Shown here one piece after another: positions 15,697 through 26,715 of a DNA stretch of 64,000 nucleotides. Under the pieces are notes generated by a model. The model was not told the DNA's origin. It did no database searches and saw only the letters and a program-made list of their open reading frames with translations. Both the position numbers and the translations under genes were made by a program. Numbering within the stretch: position 1 is the first letter of the stretch; every line of letters begins with the position of its first letter. This DNA is from Mycobacterium nebraskense (lineage in GTDB: Bacteria; Actinomycetota; Actinomycetes; Mycobacteriales; Mycobacteriaceae), in the NCBI RefSeq assembly GCF_002102255.1, contig NZ_LQPH01000129.1, positions 1-64,000 of the forward strand, read 5' to 3'.

Positions 15697-16884
15697 GTGG
15701 CCCATCGTGTGCTGGTTGCCGGTGTCGGGATGATTCCCTTCACCACCCCGAGTCGCACCGAGACATACCAGGTAATGGCCGAAAAAGCGGCACGAACAGC
15801 GCTCGTGGACGCGGCCGTCGAGTACGCGTCGATCCAACAGGCCTATGTCGGCTATGTGTATGGAGACTCGACATCAGGGCAGTCGGCCTTGTACGGATTG
15901 GGGCAGACCGGCATCCCGGTCGTCAACGTCAACAACAACTGTTCAACCGGGTCGACGGCGCTGTGGCTGGCGCGGCAGGCCATCGAGAACGGTGCGGCCG
16001 ACTGCGTCCTGGCGTTGGGCTTCGAGCAGATGCAGCGCGGCGCGCTGGGATCGATGTGGACCGACCGGCCCAGCCCCTTCACCCGCTTCGACGACGTCAC
16101 GCGAGCCGCGCAGGGGTGGGACGATGCCGCGCCGATGGCCGCTCAGTACTTCGGTGGCGCGGGCCGCCAGTACGCCGACAAGTACGGCACTGACCCCGCG
16201 ACGTTCGCCCGGATCTCGGTCAAGGCGCGCCGGCACGCGAAGAACAATCCCTATGCGGTGTTCCGGGACGAGGTCACCGTCGAGGAGGTGCTGGCATCGC
16301 CGCACATCTACGGGCCGCTGACCAGGCTGCAGTGCTGCCCACCGACCTGCGGCGCCGCCGCGGCGGTCCTGGTCAGCTCGGAGTTCGCCCGCAAGCACGG
16401 GTTGTCGCCGCAGGTCGCCATCAAGGCTCAGGCGATGACGACGGACTTTCCCTCCACCTTCGAAGGCGCCGACATGATCCAGGTCGTGGGCTACGACATG
16501 GCCAAGGCCGCCGCCGATCAGGTCTACGAAACCTCAGGTGTGGCACCGGAAGACATCCGGGTCGTGGAACTGCACGACTGTTTCACCGCCAACGAATTGC
16601 TCACGTACGAAGGTCTGGGACTGACTCCCGAGGGCACCGCGGAGAAATTCATCCTCGACGGTGACAACACCTACGGGGGAGGCGTGGTGACCAACCCGTC
16701 GGGCGGACTGCTCTCGAAGGGACATCCCCTCGGGGCGACGGGCCTTGCGCAGTGCGCCGAACTGGTGTGGCAGCTGCGCGGCCAGGCGGGGGCACGGCAG
16801 GTCGACGATGTCAGCGTGGCGCTGCAACACAACATCGGACTGGGTGGGGCGGCCGTGGTCACCCTCTACGAGAAGGTGGCGTGA
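15697..16884 (+). CDS. Thiolase-fold lipid-transfer protein / acyl-CoA thiolase, 395 aa
   Basis: GTG 15697 follows GGAGG. The nucleophilic Cys is residue 82 in VNNNCSTGSTALWLA; the His of the second half is in VVELHDCFTANEL and the C-terminal GHPLGATGLAQ supplies the other catalytic loop. This is the SCP-x/Ltp branch seen in sterol side-chain and other branched acyl-CoA degradation, where members act as thiolases or aldolases. It opens a plus-strand run of six overlapping or closely spaced genes and would catalyse the final chain-shortening step. Confidence 0.85.
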   Translation: MAHRVLVAGVGMIPFTTPSRTETYQVMAEKAARTALVDAAVEYASIQQAYVGYVYGDSTSGQSALYGLGQTGIPVVNVNNNCSTGSTALWLARQAIENGAADCVLALGFEQMQRGALGSMWTDRPSPFTRFDDVTRAAQGWDDAAPMAAQYFGGAGRQYADKYGTDPATFARISVKARRHAKNNPYAVFRDEVTVEEVLASPHIYGPLTRLQCCPPTCGAAAAVLVSSEFARKHGLSPQVAIKAQAMTTDFPSTFEGADMIQVVGYDMAKAAADQVYETSGVAPEDIRVVELHDCFTANELLTYEGLGLTPEGTAEKFILDGDNTYGGGVVTNPSGGLLSKGHPLGATGLAQCAELVWQLRGQAGARQVDDVSVALQHNIGLGGAAVVTLYEKVA

Positions 16885-17345
16885 CCGTGGCGATCGACAA
16901 GGCCGTCATCGGAACAACCCTGCCGGCCACCACGCTGACCGTCGAACGAGCGCGGCTGCGCTTCTTCGCCAAGGCGATCGGCGAGACCGATCCGGTCTAC
17001 ACCGATGTCGAAGCCGCCAAAGCGGCCGGCCACCCGGATATTCCGGCACCCCCCACCTTTTTGTTCTCGGTCGAACTGGAGAACCCGGACCCGTTCGCGT
17101 TCCTCGCATCGCTGGGCGTCGACCTGCGGATGGTTCTGCACGGTGAGCAGTCCTTCACCTACCACGCCATCGCCTATCCCGGTGACGAACTCGTCGCCAC
17201 GCCGCGCATCACCGACGTCTACGCCAAAAAGGGCGGCGCGCTCGAATTCGTGGTCAAGGAGACCGCGATCACCCGCGCCGACGGGACAGCGATCGCCGAG
17301 CTGCAATCCGTCATCGTTATCCAAAACCCCGGAGTAACACCATGA
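16881..17345 (+). CDS. MaoC-like dehydratase, FAS1-type N-terminal half, 154 aa
   Basis: GTG 16881 overlaps the upstream stop (GTGA). It is a hot-dog fold protein with the N-terminal MaoC-like dehydratase pattern: LRFFAKAIGETDPVYTDVEA, IPAPPTFLFSVELEN, LHGEQSFTYHAIAYPGDEL. Such halves lack the full catalytic Asp-His pair and pair with an R-hydratase subunit, here the gene overlapping its 3' end. Together they should hydrate a trans-2-enoyl-CoA. Confidence 0.85.
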   Translation: MTVAIDKAVIGTTLPATTLTVERARLRFFAKAIGETDPVYTDVEAAKAAGHPDIPAPPTFLFSVELENPDPFAFLASLGVDLRMVLHGEQSFTYHAIAYPGDELVATPRITDVYAKKGGALEFVVKETAITRADGTAIAELQSVIVIQNPGVTP

Positions 17346-17752
17346 CACTCGCCGAATCCGTAACCGTCGGCACCGAACTGCCTCCGCTGAAGGTGGCACC
17401 GATCTCGCGGCTGACGCTGGCGTTGTTCGCCGGTGCTTCCGGTGACCACAACCCGATGCACGTCGACCTCGACGCCGCCAAGTCGGTCGGCCTGCCGGAC
17501 GTTTTCGCTCACGGAATGCTGTCAATGGCCTACCTGGGCCGGCTGCTGACGAACTGGGTTCCCCAGCAGCGCATCCGCGCCTATCGGGTCCGGTTTGTGG
17601 CGATCACCCCGGTGCACGGTGAACCGACATGCACCGGCCGAGTAACGCACATCGACGACGTCGACGGCGAACGGCGAGCCACCGTCGAACTTGCCGTACG
17701 GCTTCCTGGCGGCACCACCACCCTCACCGGCGACGCCGTTGTCGCCCTGTAA
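17342..17752 (+). CDS. MaoC-like dehydratase, catalytic hot-dog subunit, 136 aa
   Basis: Carries the R-specific hydratase motif SGDHNPMHVDLDAAKSVGLP followed by FAHGMLSMAYLGRLL, including the catalytic Asp and His. The ATG overlaps the upstream stop codon by four bases, as expected for a heterodimer made in equal amounts. Partner of the protein encoded at 16881-17345. Confidence 0.88.
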   Translation: MTLAESVTVGTELPPLKVAPISRLTLALFAGASGDHNPMHVDLDAAKSVGLPDVFAHGMLSMAYLGRLLTNWVPQQRIRAYRVRFVAITPVHGEPTCTGRVTHIDDVDGERRATVELAVRLPGGTTTLTGDAVVAL

Positions 17753-17771
17753 CTGAAAGGCGCTGTCGAAC

Positions 17772-18599
17772 ATGGGAACTCTGGACAACAAGGTCGCGAT
17801 TGTGTCCGGTTCGGGCCGCGGCATCGGGCGCGAAATCGCCGTCAAGCTGGCCTCCGAAGGAGCCCACGTCGTGGTGAACGACCTCGACGCCGACCCCGCC
17901 GCCGAGACGCTCGCCGCCATCGAGGCGATCGGCGGCAAGGCCGTCACCTGCGTCGGCAGCGTCACCGACGCCGGCTTCGGGGAGCGGTTCGTGCAAACGG
18001 CCGTCGACACCTTCGGCGGCCTGGACATCATCGTCAACAACGCCGGTTACACCTGGGATTCGGTGATCCAGAAGATGACCGACGAACAGTGGGACGCGAT
18101 TTTGGACGTCCACCTCAAGGCACCCTTTCACATCCTGCGCGCCGCGCAGCCGGTCATCAGCGGACTGGTCAAGCAAGCCAAGGCGTCCGGCGAGCCGGTG
18201 CCGTGCCGCAAGGTGGTCAACATCTCCTCGCTGGCCGGCGTGGGAGGCAACGCCGGGCAGGCCAACTACGCTTCGGCCAAGGCCGGCATCCTGGGCCTCA
18301 CCAAGGCCCTGGCCAAGGAGTGGGGCCGCTACAACGTCACCGTCAACGCGGTGGCGTTCGGGTTCATCAAGACTCGGCTCACCGAGGTATCAGCGGGTGG
18401 CGGCAAGATCACCGTGCAAGGCAAGGAGATTCAGGTTGGAGTCAACCCGGGTCTGCTCGCCGCGATGGAACAGTTGATCCCACTGGGACGGGCCGGCACC
18501 CCGGCCGAAGCCGCGGGCGCGGTCTACCTGCTGTGCTCGCCCGAATCGGACTACGTCAGCGCGCAGACCCTGGTCTGCGGCGGCGGAGTCAACATCTAG
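17772..18599 (+). CDS. SDR oxidoreductase, probable 3-hydroxyacyl-CoA dehydrogenase, 275 aa
   Basis: Rossmann motif VSGSGRGIGREIA at residues 11-23, NNAG (IVNNAGYTWDS), the catalytic Ser in VVNISSLAGVGG, and YASAK (QANYASAKAGILGLT). The end VSAQTLVCGGGVNI is typical of the family. It resembles the dehydrogenase units of multifunctional beta-oxidation enzymes, and between hydratase and thiolase genes the likely step is oxidation of 3-hydroxyacyl-CoA with NAD. Confidence 0.88.
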   Translation: MGTLDNKVAIVSGSGRGIGREIAVKLASEGAHVVVNDLDADPAAETLAAIEAIGGKAVTCVGSVTDAGFGERFVQTAVDTFGGLDIIVNNAGYTWDSVIQKMTDEQWDAILDVHLKAPFHILRAAQPVISGLVKQAKASGEPVPCRKVVNISSLAGVGGNAGQANYASAKAGILGLTKALAKEWGRYNVTVNAVAFGFIKTRLTEVSAGGGKITVQGKEIQVGVNPGLLAAMEQLIPLGRAGTPAEAAGAVYLLCSPESDYVSAQTLVCGGGVNI

Positions 18600-18607
18600 G
18601 AGAAAAT

Positions 18608-19756
18608 GTGGGCGCGGTACACCGTTCGCCGTGGGTCGACGATGAGGTCGCCGACCTCAAACAAATGGCGATCAAGTTTTTTGAGACCGAGGCCGTTCCG
18701 AACCGGGAACGCTGGGAGCGGCAAAAGTGCGTCGACCGTGACTTCTGGTTGGCCGCGGGTCGATTGGGGCTGTTGTGCGCATCGATTCCGGAAGAGTACG
18801 GCGGGGGCGGCGGAACGCTGGCACACGATTTCGCCATCTTCGAGGCGCAGGCCGAATGCGGCGACAGCGGATTCGGCAACCAGGTACACAGCGGCCTGGT
18901 GGCTCACTACCTGCTCGCCTACGGCACAGAGGAACAAAAACGGCGGTGGCTGCCCAAGATGGCGACCGGCGAATACATCGGCGCGATCGCGATGTCGGAG
19001 CCCGGGGGCGGCTCGGACCTCAAAGCCCTGCGCACGACCGCGATCCGAGATGGTGACCACTACCGACTGAACGGATCCAAGACGTTCATCTCCAACGGCG
19101 CCAGCGCGGACCTGATCGTGCTCGTGGTGAAGACCGACCCATCGGCCGGCGCCAAGGGCGTCTCCCTGCTCGTCCTGGAAACCGCTGGCGCACAGGGCTT
19201 CCGAGTCGGGCGCGTGCTGGACAAGCTGGGCATGAAAGCTCAGGACACGGCGGAGCTGTTCTTCGACGACGTGCACGTCCCCGCCGGCAACCTCTTGGGC
19301 GAGGAAGGCGCCGGCTACGGCTATGCGATGAGGCAGCTCGCCCACGAGCGCTTGATCATCGCCATCATCGGAGTGTCGACGCTGGAAACCGCGGTCGCCG
19401 AAACCATTGCCTACACCAAGCAGCGTCACGCCTTCGGGGCGCCGCTGTTTTCCATGCAGCACACCAGGTTCGAACTCGCCGACTGCGCGACCATCGCAAG
19501 AGTGGCACGAACCTTCGTCGACGACTGCATCGTCAAGCACCTGCGGGGCGAACTGGACGCCGCGACGGCGTCGATGGCCAAGGCGTGGGTTACCGACATG
19601 CAATGCGCGGTCATCGACCGGTGCTTGCAGCTGTTCGGCGGATACGGCTACATGCTGGAATACCCGATCACCCGGATGTACGCCGACTCGCGCGTCCAGA
19701 AGATCTATGCGGGCACCAACGAGGTCATGAAGGAACTGGTCGCGCGTTCGCTGTGA
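18608..19756 (+). CDS. Acyl-CoA dehydrogenase, 382 aa
   Basis: GTG 18608 follows TAGGAG; the frame is open far upstream, but that part overlaps the SDR gene. Family landmarks: WLAAGRLGLLCASIPEEYGG, the FAD-binding AIAMSEPGGGSDLKALRT, KTFISNGASADL, MQLFGGYGYMLEYP-like segment (LQLFGGYGYMLEYPITRMYA) and QKIYAGTNEVMKELVARSL, where the Glu of TNEV is the expected catalytic base. It would supply the first alpha-beta desaturation of this degradation module. Confidence 0.9.
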   Translation: MGAVHRSPWVDDEVADLKQMAIKFFETEAVPNRERWERQKCVDRDFWLAAGRLGLLCASIPEEYGGGGGTLAHDFAIFEAQAECGDSGFGNQVHSGLVAHYLLAYGTEEQKRRWLPKMATGEYIGAIAMSEPGGGSDLKALRTTAIRDGDHYRLNGSKTFISNGASADLIVLVVKTDPSAGAKGVSLLVLETAGAQGFRVGRVLDKLGMKAQDTAELFFDDVHVPAGNLLGEEGAGYGYAMRQLAHERLIIAIIGVSTLETAVAETIAYTKQRHAFGAPLFSMQHTRFELADCATIARVARTFVDDCIVKHLRGELDAATASMAKAWVTDMQCAVIDRCLQLFGGYGYMLEYPITRMYADSRVQKIYAGTNEVMKELVARSL

Positions 19757-19781
19757 CCGCGGTCCCGGCACGGAGAAGAAA

Positions 19782-21323
19782 ATGTATGTGACACAGTCGC
19801 TTCACCGCATGCTCCAGCAGTGTCCGGACATGCCGCTGACGGTGTTTGCCGATCGCCAACGCACGGTGCGCCAATCGGCCGATCGCATCGCGCGGCTCGC
19901 GGGCGCTCTGCGGGCGCAGGGTGTGCGCCGCGGCGAGCGGGTGGCCTTCTTGGGCCTGAACTCCGACCGCTATCACGAATACCTGTACGCGGTGCCATGG
20001 GCTGACGCGGCCGTGAACCCGGTCAACATCCGCTGGAGCCCGGCCGAAATAGCCTACTCGCTGCGGGATTCAGGAACCACGGTGCTGTTCGTCGACGACG
20101 CGTTCGCCGCCGCCGTCCCACAGGTGAGCGACGCGGGCGCCGAGCTGTCGACGCTCGTCTACTGCGGCGAGGGCCCCTGCCCGCCGGGGATGCTCGACTA
20201 CGAATCGCTCATCGACGGCGCGCAGCCGATCCCCGACCCGCGACGCGGTGGGGACGAGCTCTACGGCATCTTCTACACCGGCGGCACCACCGGGCATCCG
20301 AAGGGAGTGATGCTCAGCCATAACAACGTGATGACCTCCGCGCTGGGCTGCCTGGCCACCGGCCGGTTCCTCACCGATCACGGCCGAATCCTGTACGCCG
20401 CGCCACTGTTTCATCTTGCGGCGATCGGTATGTGGATCGCCGGCAACGTCGCGGGATCAACCCACGTGATGGTGCCGTCGTTCACCCCCGGCGGCGTGGC
20501 CGAGGCGATAAGCAACCATCAGGTCACCGACGTGTTGCTGGTGCCGACGATGATCCAGATGCTGATCGACCACCCGGACCCCGCCGGGTTCGACCTCACC
20601 TCGCTGCGCCATCTCATCTACGGGGCCTCACCGATCTCCGAAGCGCTGGTTGACCGCGCCCAAAAGGCGTTTCCGAACACCGGTTTGGCGCAGGCGTACG
20701 GGATGACCGAGCTGGCGCCGGCGGCCACCTTCCTCGCGCCGGCCGACCATGACAACCCGAGACTGCAGCGATCTGCCGGCCGGGCCCTCCCTCATGTCGA
20801 AGTGCGGGTCGTCGACGCGAGCGACGACGAGGTGCCGCCGGGCGAGATCGGGGAAGTGATCGTGCGCGGCGACAACGTGATGCTCGGCTACTGGAACCGG
20901 CCCGCCGAGACGGCCGCTACGGTGCGCGACGGCTGGATGCACACTGGTGACATGGCGCGCATGGACGAGCACGGCTACTTGTTCATCGTCGACCGTCTCA
21001 AAGACATGATCATCACCGGCGGCGAGAACGTCTACTCGGCCGAGGTCGAGAACGCCCTCGCCGGCCATCCCACGGTCGCCGCCGCAGCGGTCATCGGCGT
21101 TCCCGACGATCAATGGGGTGAACGGGTCCACGCCGTCATCGTGTTGCGCGCCGGGAGCGATCCGACCGAGGAATCGATACGGGAGCACTGCCGGACGCTC
21201 ATCGCCGGGTATAAGGTGCCGCGCAGCATGGAATTCGTTACCGATCTACCCATCTCCGGCGCGGGTAAAGTCCTCAAACGTGAGCTGCGCGAACGCTATC
21301 GGGGCCCTGCGGACACCCGATAA
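19782..21323 (+). CDS. Acyl-CoA synthetase (FadD-type), 513 aa
   Basis: ATG 19782 follows GGAGAAG. ANL-superfamily motifs: A3 FYTGGTTGHPKGVML (~residue 167), A5 AYGMTELAPAAT, GWMHTGDMARMDEHGYLFIVDRLKDMI and the catalytic Lys region SGAGKVLKRELRERY near the C-terminus. It activates a carboxylic acid to an acyl-CoA, presumably the substrate of the upstream genes. Its stop overlaps the start of the double-TetR gene. Confidence 0.9.
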   Translation: MYVTQSLHRMLQQCPDMPLTVFADRQRTVRQSADRIARLAGALRAQGVRRGERVAFLGLNSDRYHEYLYAVPWADAAVNPVNIRWSPAEIAYSLRDSGTTVLFVDDAFAAAVPQVSDAGAELSTLVYCGEGPCPPGMLDYESLIDGAQPIPDPRRGGDELYGIFYTGGTTGHPKGVMLSHNNVMTSALGCLATGRFLTDHGRILYAAPLFHLAAIGMWIAGNVAGSTHVMVPSFTPGGVAEAISNHQVTDVLLVPTMIQMLIDHPDPAGFDLTSLRHLIYGASPISEALVDRAQKAFPNTGLAQAYGMTELAPAATFLAPADHDNPRLQRSAGRALPHVEVRVVDASDDEVPPGEIGEVIVRGDNVMLGYWNRPAETAATVRDGWMHTGDMARMDEHGYLFIVDRLKDMIITGGENVYSAEVENALAGHPTVAAAAVIGVPDDQWGERVHAVIVLRAGSDPTEESIREHCRTLIAGYKVPRSMEFVTDLPISGAGKVLKRELRERYRGPADTR

Positions 21324-22525
21324 TGGGTAGTCAGCAGCGGTCCCTGTCGAGTCCACCCGCCAGAGGGACGCGGCCCGGCAACCGGCGCCAGTTGATCATC
21401 GATGCGGCGGCCACCCTGTTCTTCGACAAGGGATACGGCAATGTCTCGATGAGCGATGTCGCCGACGCTGTGGCCGTCGGCGCGTCGGCGCTGTACCGGC
21501 ACTTCCGGAGCAAGCAGGCGCTATTGGCAACGGTGATCGAGGATGCGCTCGGCACCTTGGACCAGGCACTGAAGGGGGCCGACGCCTCGGCCGACCTCGC
21601 CGCCGTCCTGGCCCGCCTGGTGCTGGATCATCGCACCGTGGGCGTGCTGTGGCGGCGAGAAGGCCGTCATCTGAGGGAGCAGGACCGCAAACGACTGCAG
21701 CGGGTGGCCCGACAGATCGGCGATCGACTCGCCCAACATATTCGATATCGGCGACCGGAGCTGGCGGCCGCGCAGGCCGACCTGCTGGCATGGTGCGCGC
21801 TCGGTGTCGCGAATAGTGTTTCATTCCATCGCCTTTCGATGCCTGAACCGGGGTTTTCGGCTCTCTTGGCCGGGTTGATCGCGGTGCCGCTCGGCGCGGG
21901 CGCCGAGCTTCGCGGGGAGGCGGGCGGCGGTGAGTCGGGCGGCGCGCTGGTCGCGCGCTCACGAAGGGAAGCGATCCTGTCGGCGGGCGCCGCGCTGTTC
22001 GCCCAGCGGGGCTTCACGGGGGTCAGCGTCGACGAGATCGGCACCGCCGTGGGCATCGCCGGACCCAGCGTCTACAACCACTTCGCCGCCAAGACCGACA
22101 TCCTGGTAGCGGCCATGTTCCGCGGCAACGAACTGCTCTGGGCGAACTTCAATCGCGCCGTCGCCGACGCCCCCGACGTCTCCGAGGCCCTGCGCCGCGT
22201 GGTACTCAGCTATCAGACCTTTGCGTTTGCCAACCCGGACATCGTCGAAGTGCTCATTACCGAGGCTGCGCAACTCCCGGAGTCCGACAGTCACAGTGTC
22301 CGGAGCGCGCAGCGTGCCTATATCGACGAATGGGTGCACCTGGCGCGACAACTGAATCCCAGCTGGACGGTGACCGAGGCGCGGATCCGCGTGCAGGCGG
22401 CTCAGATGATGATCAACGACGTGGTGGTGATGCCGCGGTTGCGGAGACTTCCGGGAGTCCGGGCCGTCTTGGCCGACATCGCGGTGGCGTTGCTGGCTGC
22501 GCCGTCAGGTGCGGTCAAGACCTGA
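21323..22525 (+). CDS. Fusion of two TetR-type regulators, 400 aa
   Basis: Residues ~24-70 form one TetR helix-turn-helix (IIDAAATLFFDKGYGNVSMS, GASALYRHFRSKQALLATV). A second complete one lies at ~215-262 (ILSAGAALFAQRGFTGVSVD, AGPSVYNHFAAKTDILVAAM), each followed by its own helical ligand domain. Normal TetR proteins are about 200 aa, so this is two full units in one chain. The ATG overlaps the ligase stop (TAATG), placing it at the end of the acyl-CoA operon; it is the likely regulator of that operon. Confidence 0.88.
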   Translation: MGSQQRSLSSPPARGTRPGNRRQLIIDAAATLFFDKGYGNVSMSDVADAVAVGASALYRHFRSKQALLATVIEDALGTLDQALKGADASADLAAVLARLVLDHRTVGVLWRREGRHLREQDRKRLQRVARQIGDRLAQHIRYRRPELAAAQADLLAWCALGVANSVSFHRLSMPEPGFSALLAGLIAVPLGAGAELRGEAGGGESGGALVARSRREAILSAGAALFAQRGFTGVSVDEIGTAVGIAGPSVYNHFAAKTDILVAAMFRGNELLWANFNRAVADAPDVSEALRRVVLSYQTFAFANPDIVEVLITEAAQLPESDSHSVRSAQRAYIDEWVHLARQLNPSWTVTEARIRVQAAQMMINDVVVMPRLRRLPGVRAVLADIAVALLAAPSGAVKT

Positions 22526-22531
22526 TTCGCC

Positions 22532-24091
<1,560 letters not shown>

Positions 24092-24124
24092 AAACCCCTC
24101 CGAGTCGTTTGCTCCACTCTGGGA

Positions 24125-24718
24125 TCAGAACATGGACTCGATCATCATGCCGCCGTCGCTTGCCGCCTGCGGGGTCGCGTTGTTGTCCTGGCGGTAGTCG
24201 ATGAAGGCCGACTGCAGGCTGGAGGTGTTCAGCAACTCGGTGAAGGTGCCGATGACGGGAATCGCGCCCTCGGGTGCCAGCACGTCGGCGGTGTAATCGA
24301 TGGAGGCCTCCTGCTGGAATTTCGGACCCGGGAGCGTTCGGATGTGCGGCTCGCTCAGGTCCCGCACGTTGCCCAAAATGGCCGACGCGTTGCCGACCAA
24401 CTGATTCTTGTCCGCCTGGAGCACGGCGACGGCATCGGTCCCGCCGGCCGGTTTGACCGTGACCCGCAGCTGCGCGCTGAGGTCGGCGTTGCTGAGCGCC
24501 ACCCAGTTCGGGCCGCGGTGGCCGAGCGTCCAGCCGGGCGCGGGGACGATCGAGACGCCCTGGGCGATCTCGATCGGCTCGGCCGATGCGAGCCGCACCG
24601 GCGACGGCGCATGGGCTGTGCCGATCAGGACGACCGCCGCCGCCACGACGGAGGCAACGGCCACCGCGACGACGGCGACCCATCGGAGACGTATTGGCTC
24701 TGGCTTCGACGAAAACAT
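24125..24718 (-). CDS. Membrane-anchored hypothetical protein, 197 aa
   Basis: One N-terminal membrane helix (RWVAVVAVAVASVVAAAVVL, residues ~12-31) with the bulk outside the cytoplasm. The extracytoplasmic part has APGWTLGHRGPNWVALSNAD and LRVTVKPAGGTDAVAVLQAD, a layout I recall from several conserved mycobacterial proteins of unknown role. It lies 33 bases after the FadD start on the same strand and may be upstream in one transcript. Confidence 0.7.
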   Translation of the reverse strand: MFSSKPEPIRLRWVAVVAVAVASVVAAAVVLIGTAHAPSPVRLASAEPIEIAQGVSIVPAPGWTLGHRGPNWVALSNADLSAQLRVTVKPAGGTDAVAVLQADKNQLVGNASAILGNVRDLSEPHIRTLPGPKFQQEASIDYTADVLAPEGAIPVIGTFTELLNTSSLQSAFIDYRQDNNATPQAASDGGMMIESMF

Positions 24719-24903
24719 GCGCTAGCTCCTGATCCAGCCCTGGGCGAACGGGAGATTCGCCTGCTGGTTCTAACGATCTCCCCGCGCGCACGCGGTGTCC
24801 AAGACTGCGCCACTATTTGCTGATAGCTCTCCCTTATCAAAACGAGCTCTGGCACCGCCCGTCGGGAGAGTTTGCCCACGCGCGTGCGGCCCGGTGTGAC
24901 AAC

Positions 24904-25701
24904 ATGTCTGCCGTGGTGAACCCCGACCGTGCCCGCTCACGCACCTTCGTCGTGACGGGCGCCGCATCCGGAATCGGCCTGGCGACCGCGAGGCGCCTCC
25001 TGGCCGAGGGAGGCACCGTGATCGGCGCCGACCTGGCCGCCCCGCCCGACCTCGGCCCCCGGTTCCAGTACGTGACCGCCGACGTCACCGACGAAGCCGC
25101 GATCGCCGCGGTGCTGGCCGCCGTGCCCGACCGCCTCGACGGTGTCCTGCACGCCGCCGGGGTCGCCGGGGGAGGTCCCGTCCATCTGCTCGACCGGACC
25201 GAATGGGACCGGGTGATCGGGATCAACCTCACCGGCACGTTCCTGGTCGCGAAAGCGGCGCTGGCGCGGATGATCGAGCAGCCCCGCGTCGACGGTGAAC
25301 GGGGTTCGCTCGTGACCGTCGCCAGCGTCGAGGGCCTGGAAGGCACGGCGGGCGGCAGTTCGTACAACGCGGCCAAGGGCGGCGTCGTCCTGCTCACCAA
25401 GAACATCGCGCTCGACTACGGACCGAGCGGCATCCGGGCCAACGCCATCTGTCCCGGCTTCATCGATACGCCAATGGCCCAGGGCGTCTTCGGTCTCGCG
25501 GGCATGGAGGAACCATTGCGATCCATCACCTCCGAACACGCCCTGCAACGGCTGGGCCAGCCGGAGGAGGTGGCGGCCATGGCGGCGTTCCTGCTGTCGC
25601 CCGACGCCTCGTTCGTCAGTGGCCAGGCCATCGCCGTCGATGGCGGCTACACAGCCGGCCGCGATCACGGTGTCGTCAAACTCTTCGGCTTTCCCTCCTA
25701 G
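24904..25701 (+). CDS. SDR-family oxidoreductase, 265 aa
   Basis: Rossmann motif VVTGAASGIGLATARRL near the N-terminus, HAAGVAGGGPV (NNAG equivalent), VASVEGLEGTAG with the catalytic Ser position, SYNAAKGG as the Tyr-Lys pair, and the family ending FVSGQAIAVDGGYTAGRD. ATG 24904 is preferred to the frame's beginning at 24817, whose extra 29 residues do not look like an SDR N-terminus. Substrate unknown. Confidence 0.82.
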   Translation: MSAVVNPDRARSRTFVVTGAASGIGLATARRLLAEGGTVIGADLAAPPDLGPRFQYVTADVTDEAAIAAVLAAVPDRLDGVLHAAGVAGGGPVHLLDRTEWDRVIGINLTGTFLVAKAALARMIEQPRVDGERGSLVTVASVEGLEGTAGGSSYNAAKGGVVLLTKNIALDYGPSGIRANAICPGFIDTPMAQGVFGLAGMEEPLRSITSEHALQRLGQPEEVAAMAAFLLSPDASFVSGQAIAVDGGYTAGRDHGVVKLFGFPS

Positions 25702-25718
25702 CGCCATAGGATTCGCGC

Positions 25719-26651
25719 ATGGTCACTCCCGATGAGGCGATCGAGGCGATGCGAGGCACCGGCGGTGCGCAGCCGGGCTGTCGCGCGCTGCACGCCAAAG
25801 GCACGCTCTATCGCGGCACGTTCACCGCGACACCCGATGCGGTCATGCTCACGCGCGCAAAGCATCTCGACGGCTCGACGGTCCCGGCGCTGATCCGCTT
25901 CTCCAACGGCGCGGGCAATCCCAAGCAGCGCGACAACGTGCCGGGCATCCGGGGGATGGCGGTGAAGTTCACCCTGCCCGACGGTTCCACCACCGACGTG
26001 TCGACGCAGACCGCGCGTCTGTTCGTCTCGAGCACACCGGACGGATTCGTCGATCTGCTCAAGGCGATGCGGCCCGGGCTGACCACGCCGCTGCGCATGG
26101 CCAAATACTTCCTCACCCATCCCCGGCTGCTCGGCGCGCTACCGGTGGTGCGCGACGCCAACAAGATCCCGGCGAGCTACGCCACCATCGGGTACCACGG
26201 CTTGCACGCGTTCCGCTGGGTCGCCGCCGACGGGAGCGCCAGATTCGTTCGCTACCACCTGGTTCCGGCCGCCGCGGAGAACTATCTGTCGGCGTCGGCC
26301 GCCCAAGGCGAGGGTCCGGACTTCCTCGCCGAGGAGCTGAACACGCGCTTGGACAGCGGGCCGGTGCGGTTCGAATATCGCGTGCAGATCGCCGGGCCCA
26401 CCGACTCGACGGTCGACCCGTCCGCGCCATGGCAGAGCACACAGATCGCGACTGTGGGCACCGTCGAGATCACGGGCCCGGAGACCGAGCGCGAGCACGG
26501 CGGCGACATCGTCGTGTTCGACCCGATGCGGGTGACCGACGGCATCGAGCCCTCCGACGATCCGGTCCTGCACTTCCGGACGCTTGCGTATTCGGCGTCG
26601 GTCAAGCTCCGCACCGGCGTCGACCGCGGGGCCGAAGCGCCGCCCGCCTGA
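25719..26651 (+). CDS. Small catalase-family heme protein (minicatalase), 310 aa
   Basis: Catalase core in reduced form: distal His in CRALHAKGTLYRGTF, LIRFSNGAGNPKQRDNVPGI, RGMAVKFTLPDG, and the proximal heme ligand in RTLAYSASVKLRTG near the C-terminus. At 310 residues it is far shorter than typical catalases (about 480+), fitting the minicatalase group, some of which act as organic peroxidases. It follows the SDR by 17 bases, probably the same transcript. Confidence 0.85.
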   Translation: MVTPDEAIEAMRGTGGAQPGCRALHAKGTLYRGTFTATPDAVMLTRAKHLDGSTVPALIRFSNGAGNPKQRDNVPGIRGMAVKFTLPDGSTTDVSTQTARLFVSSTPDGFVDLLKAMRPGLTTPLRMAKYFLTHPRLLGALPVVRDANKIPASYATIGYHGLHAFRWVAADGSARFVRYHLVPAAAENYLSASAAQGEGPDFLAEELNTRLDSGPVRFEYRVQIAGPTDSTVDPSAPWQSTQIATVGTVEITGPETEREHGGDIVVFDPMRVTDGIEPSDDPVLHFRTLAYSASVKLRTGVDRGAEAPPA

Positions 26652-26715
26652 CGAGGGAACCCAATCGCCAGTCGCCCGCATGCCGAAACCGGCCGCAGGC
26701 TAAGGTTTTTCTTCA

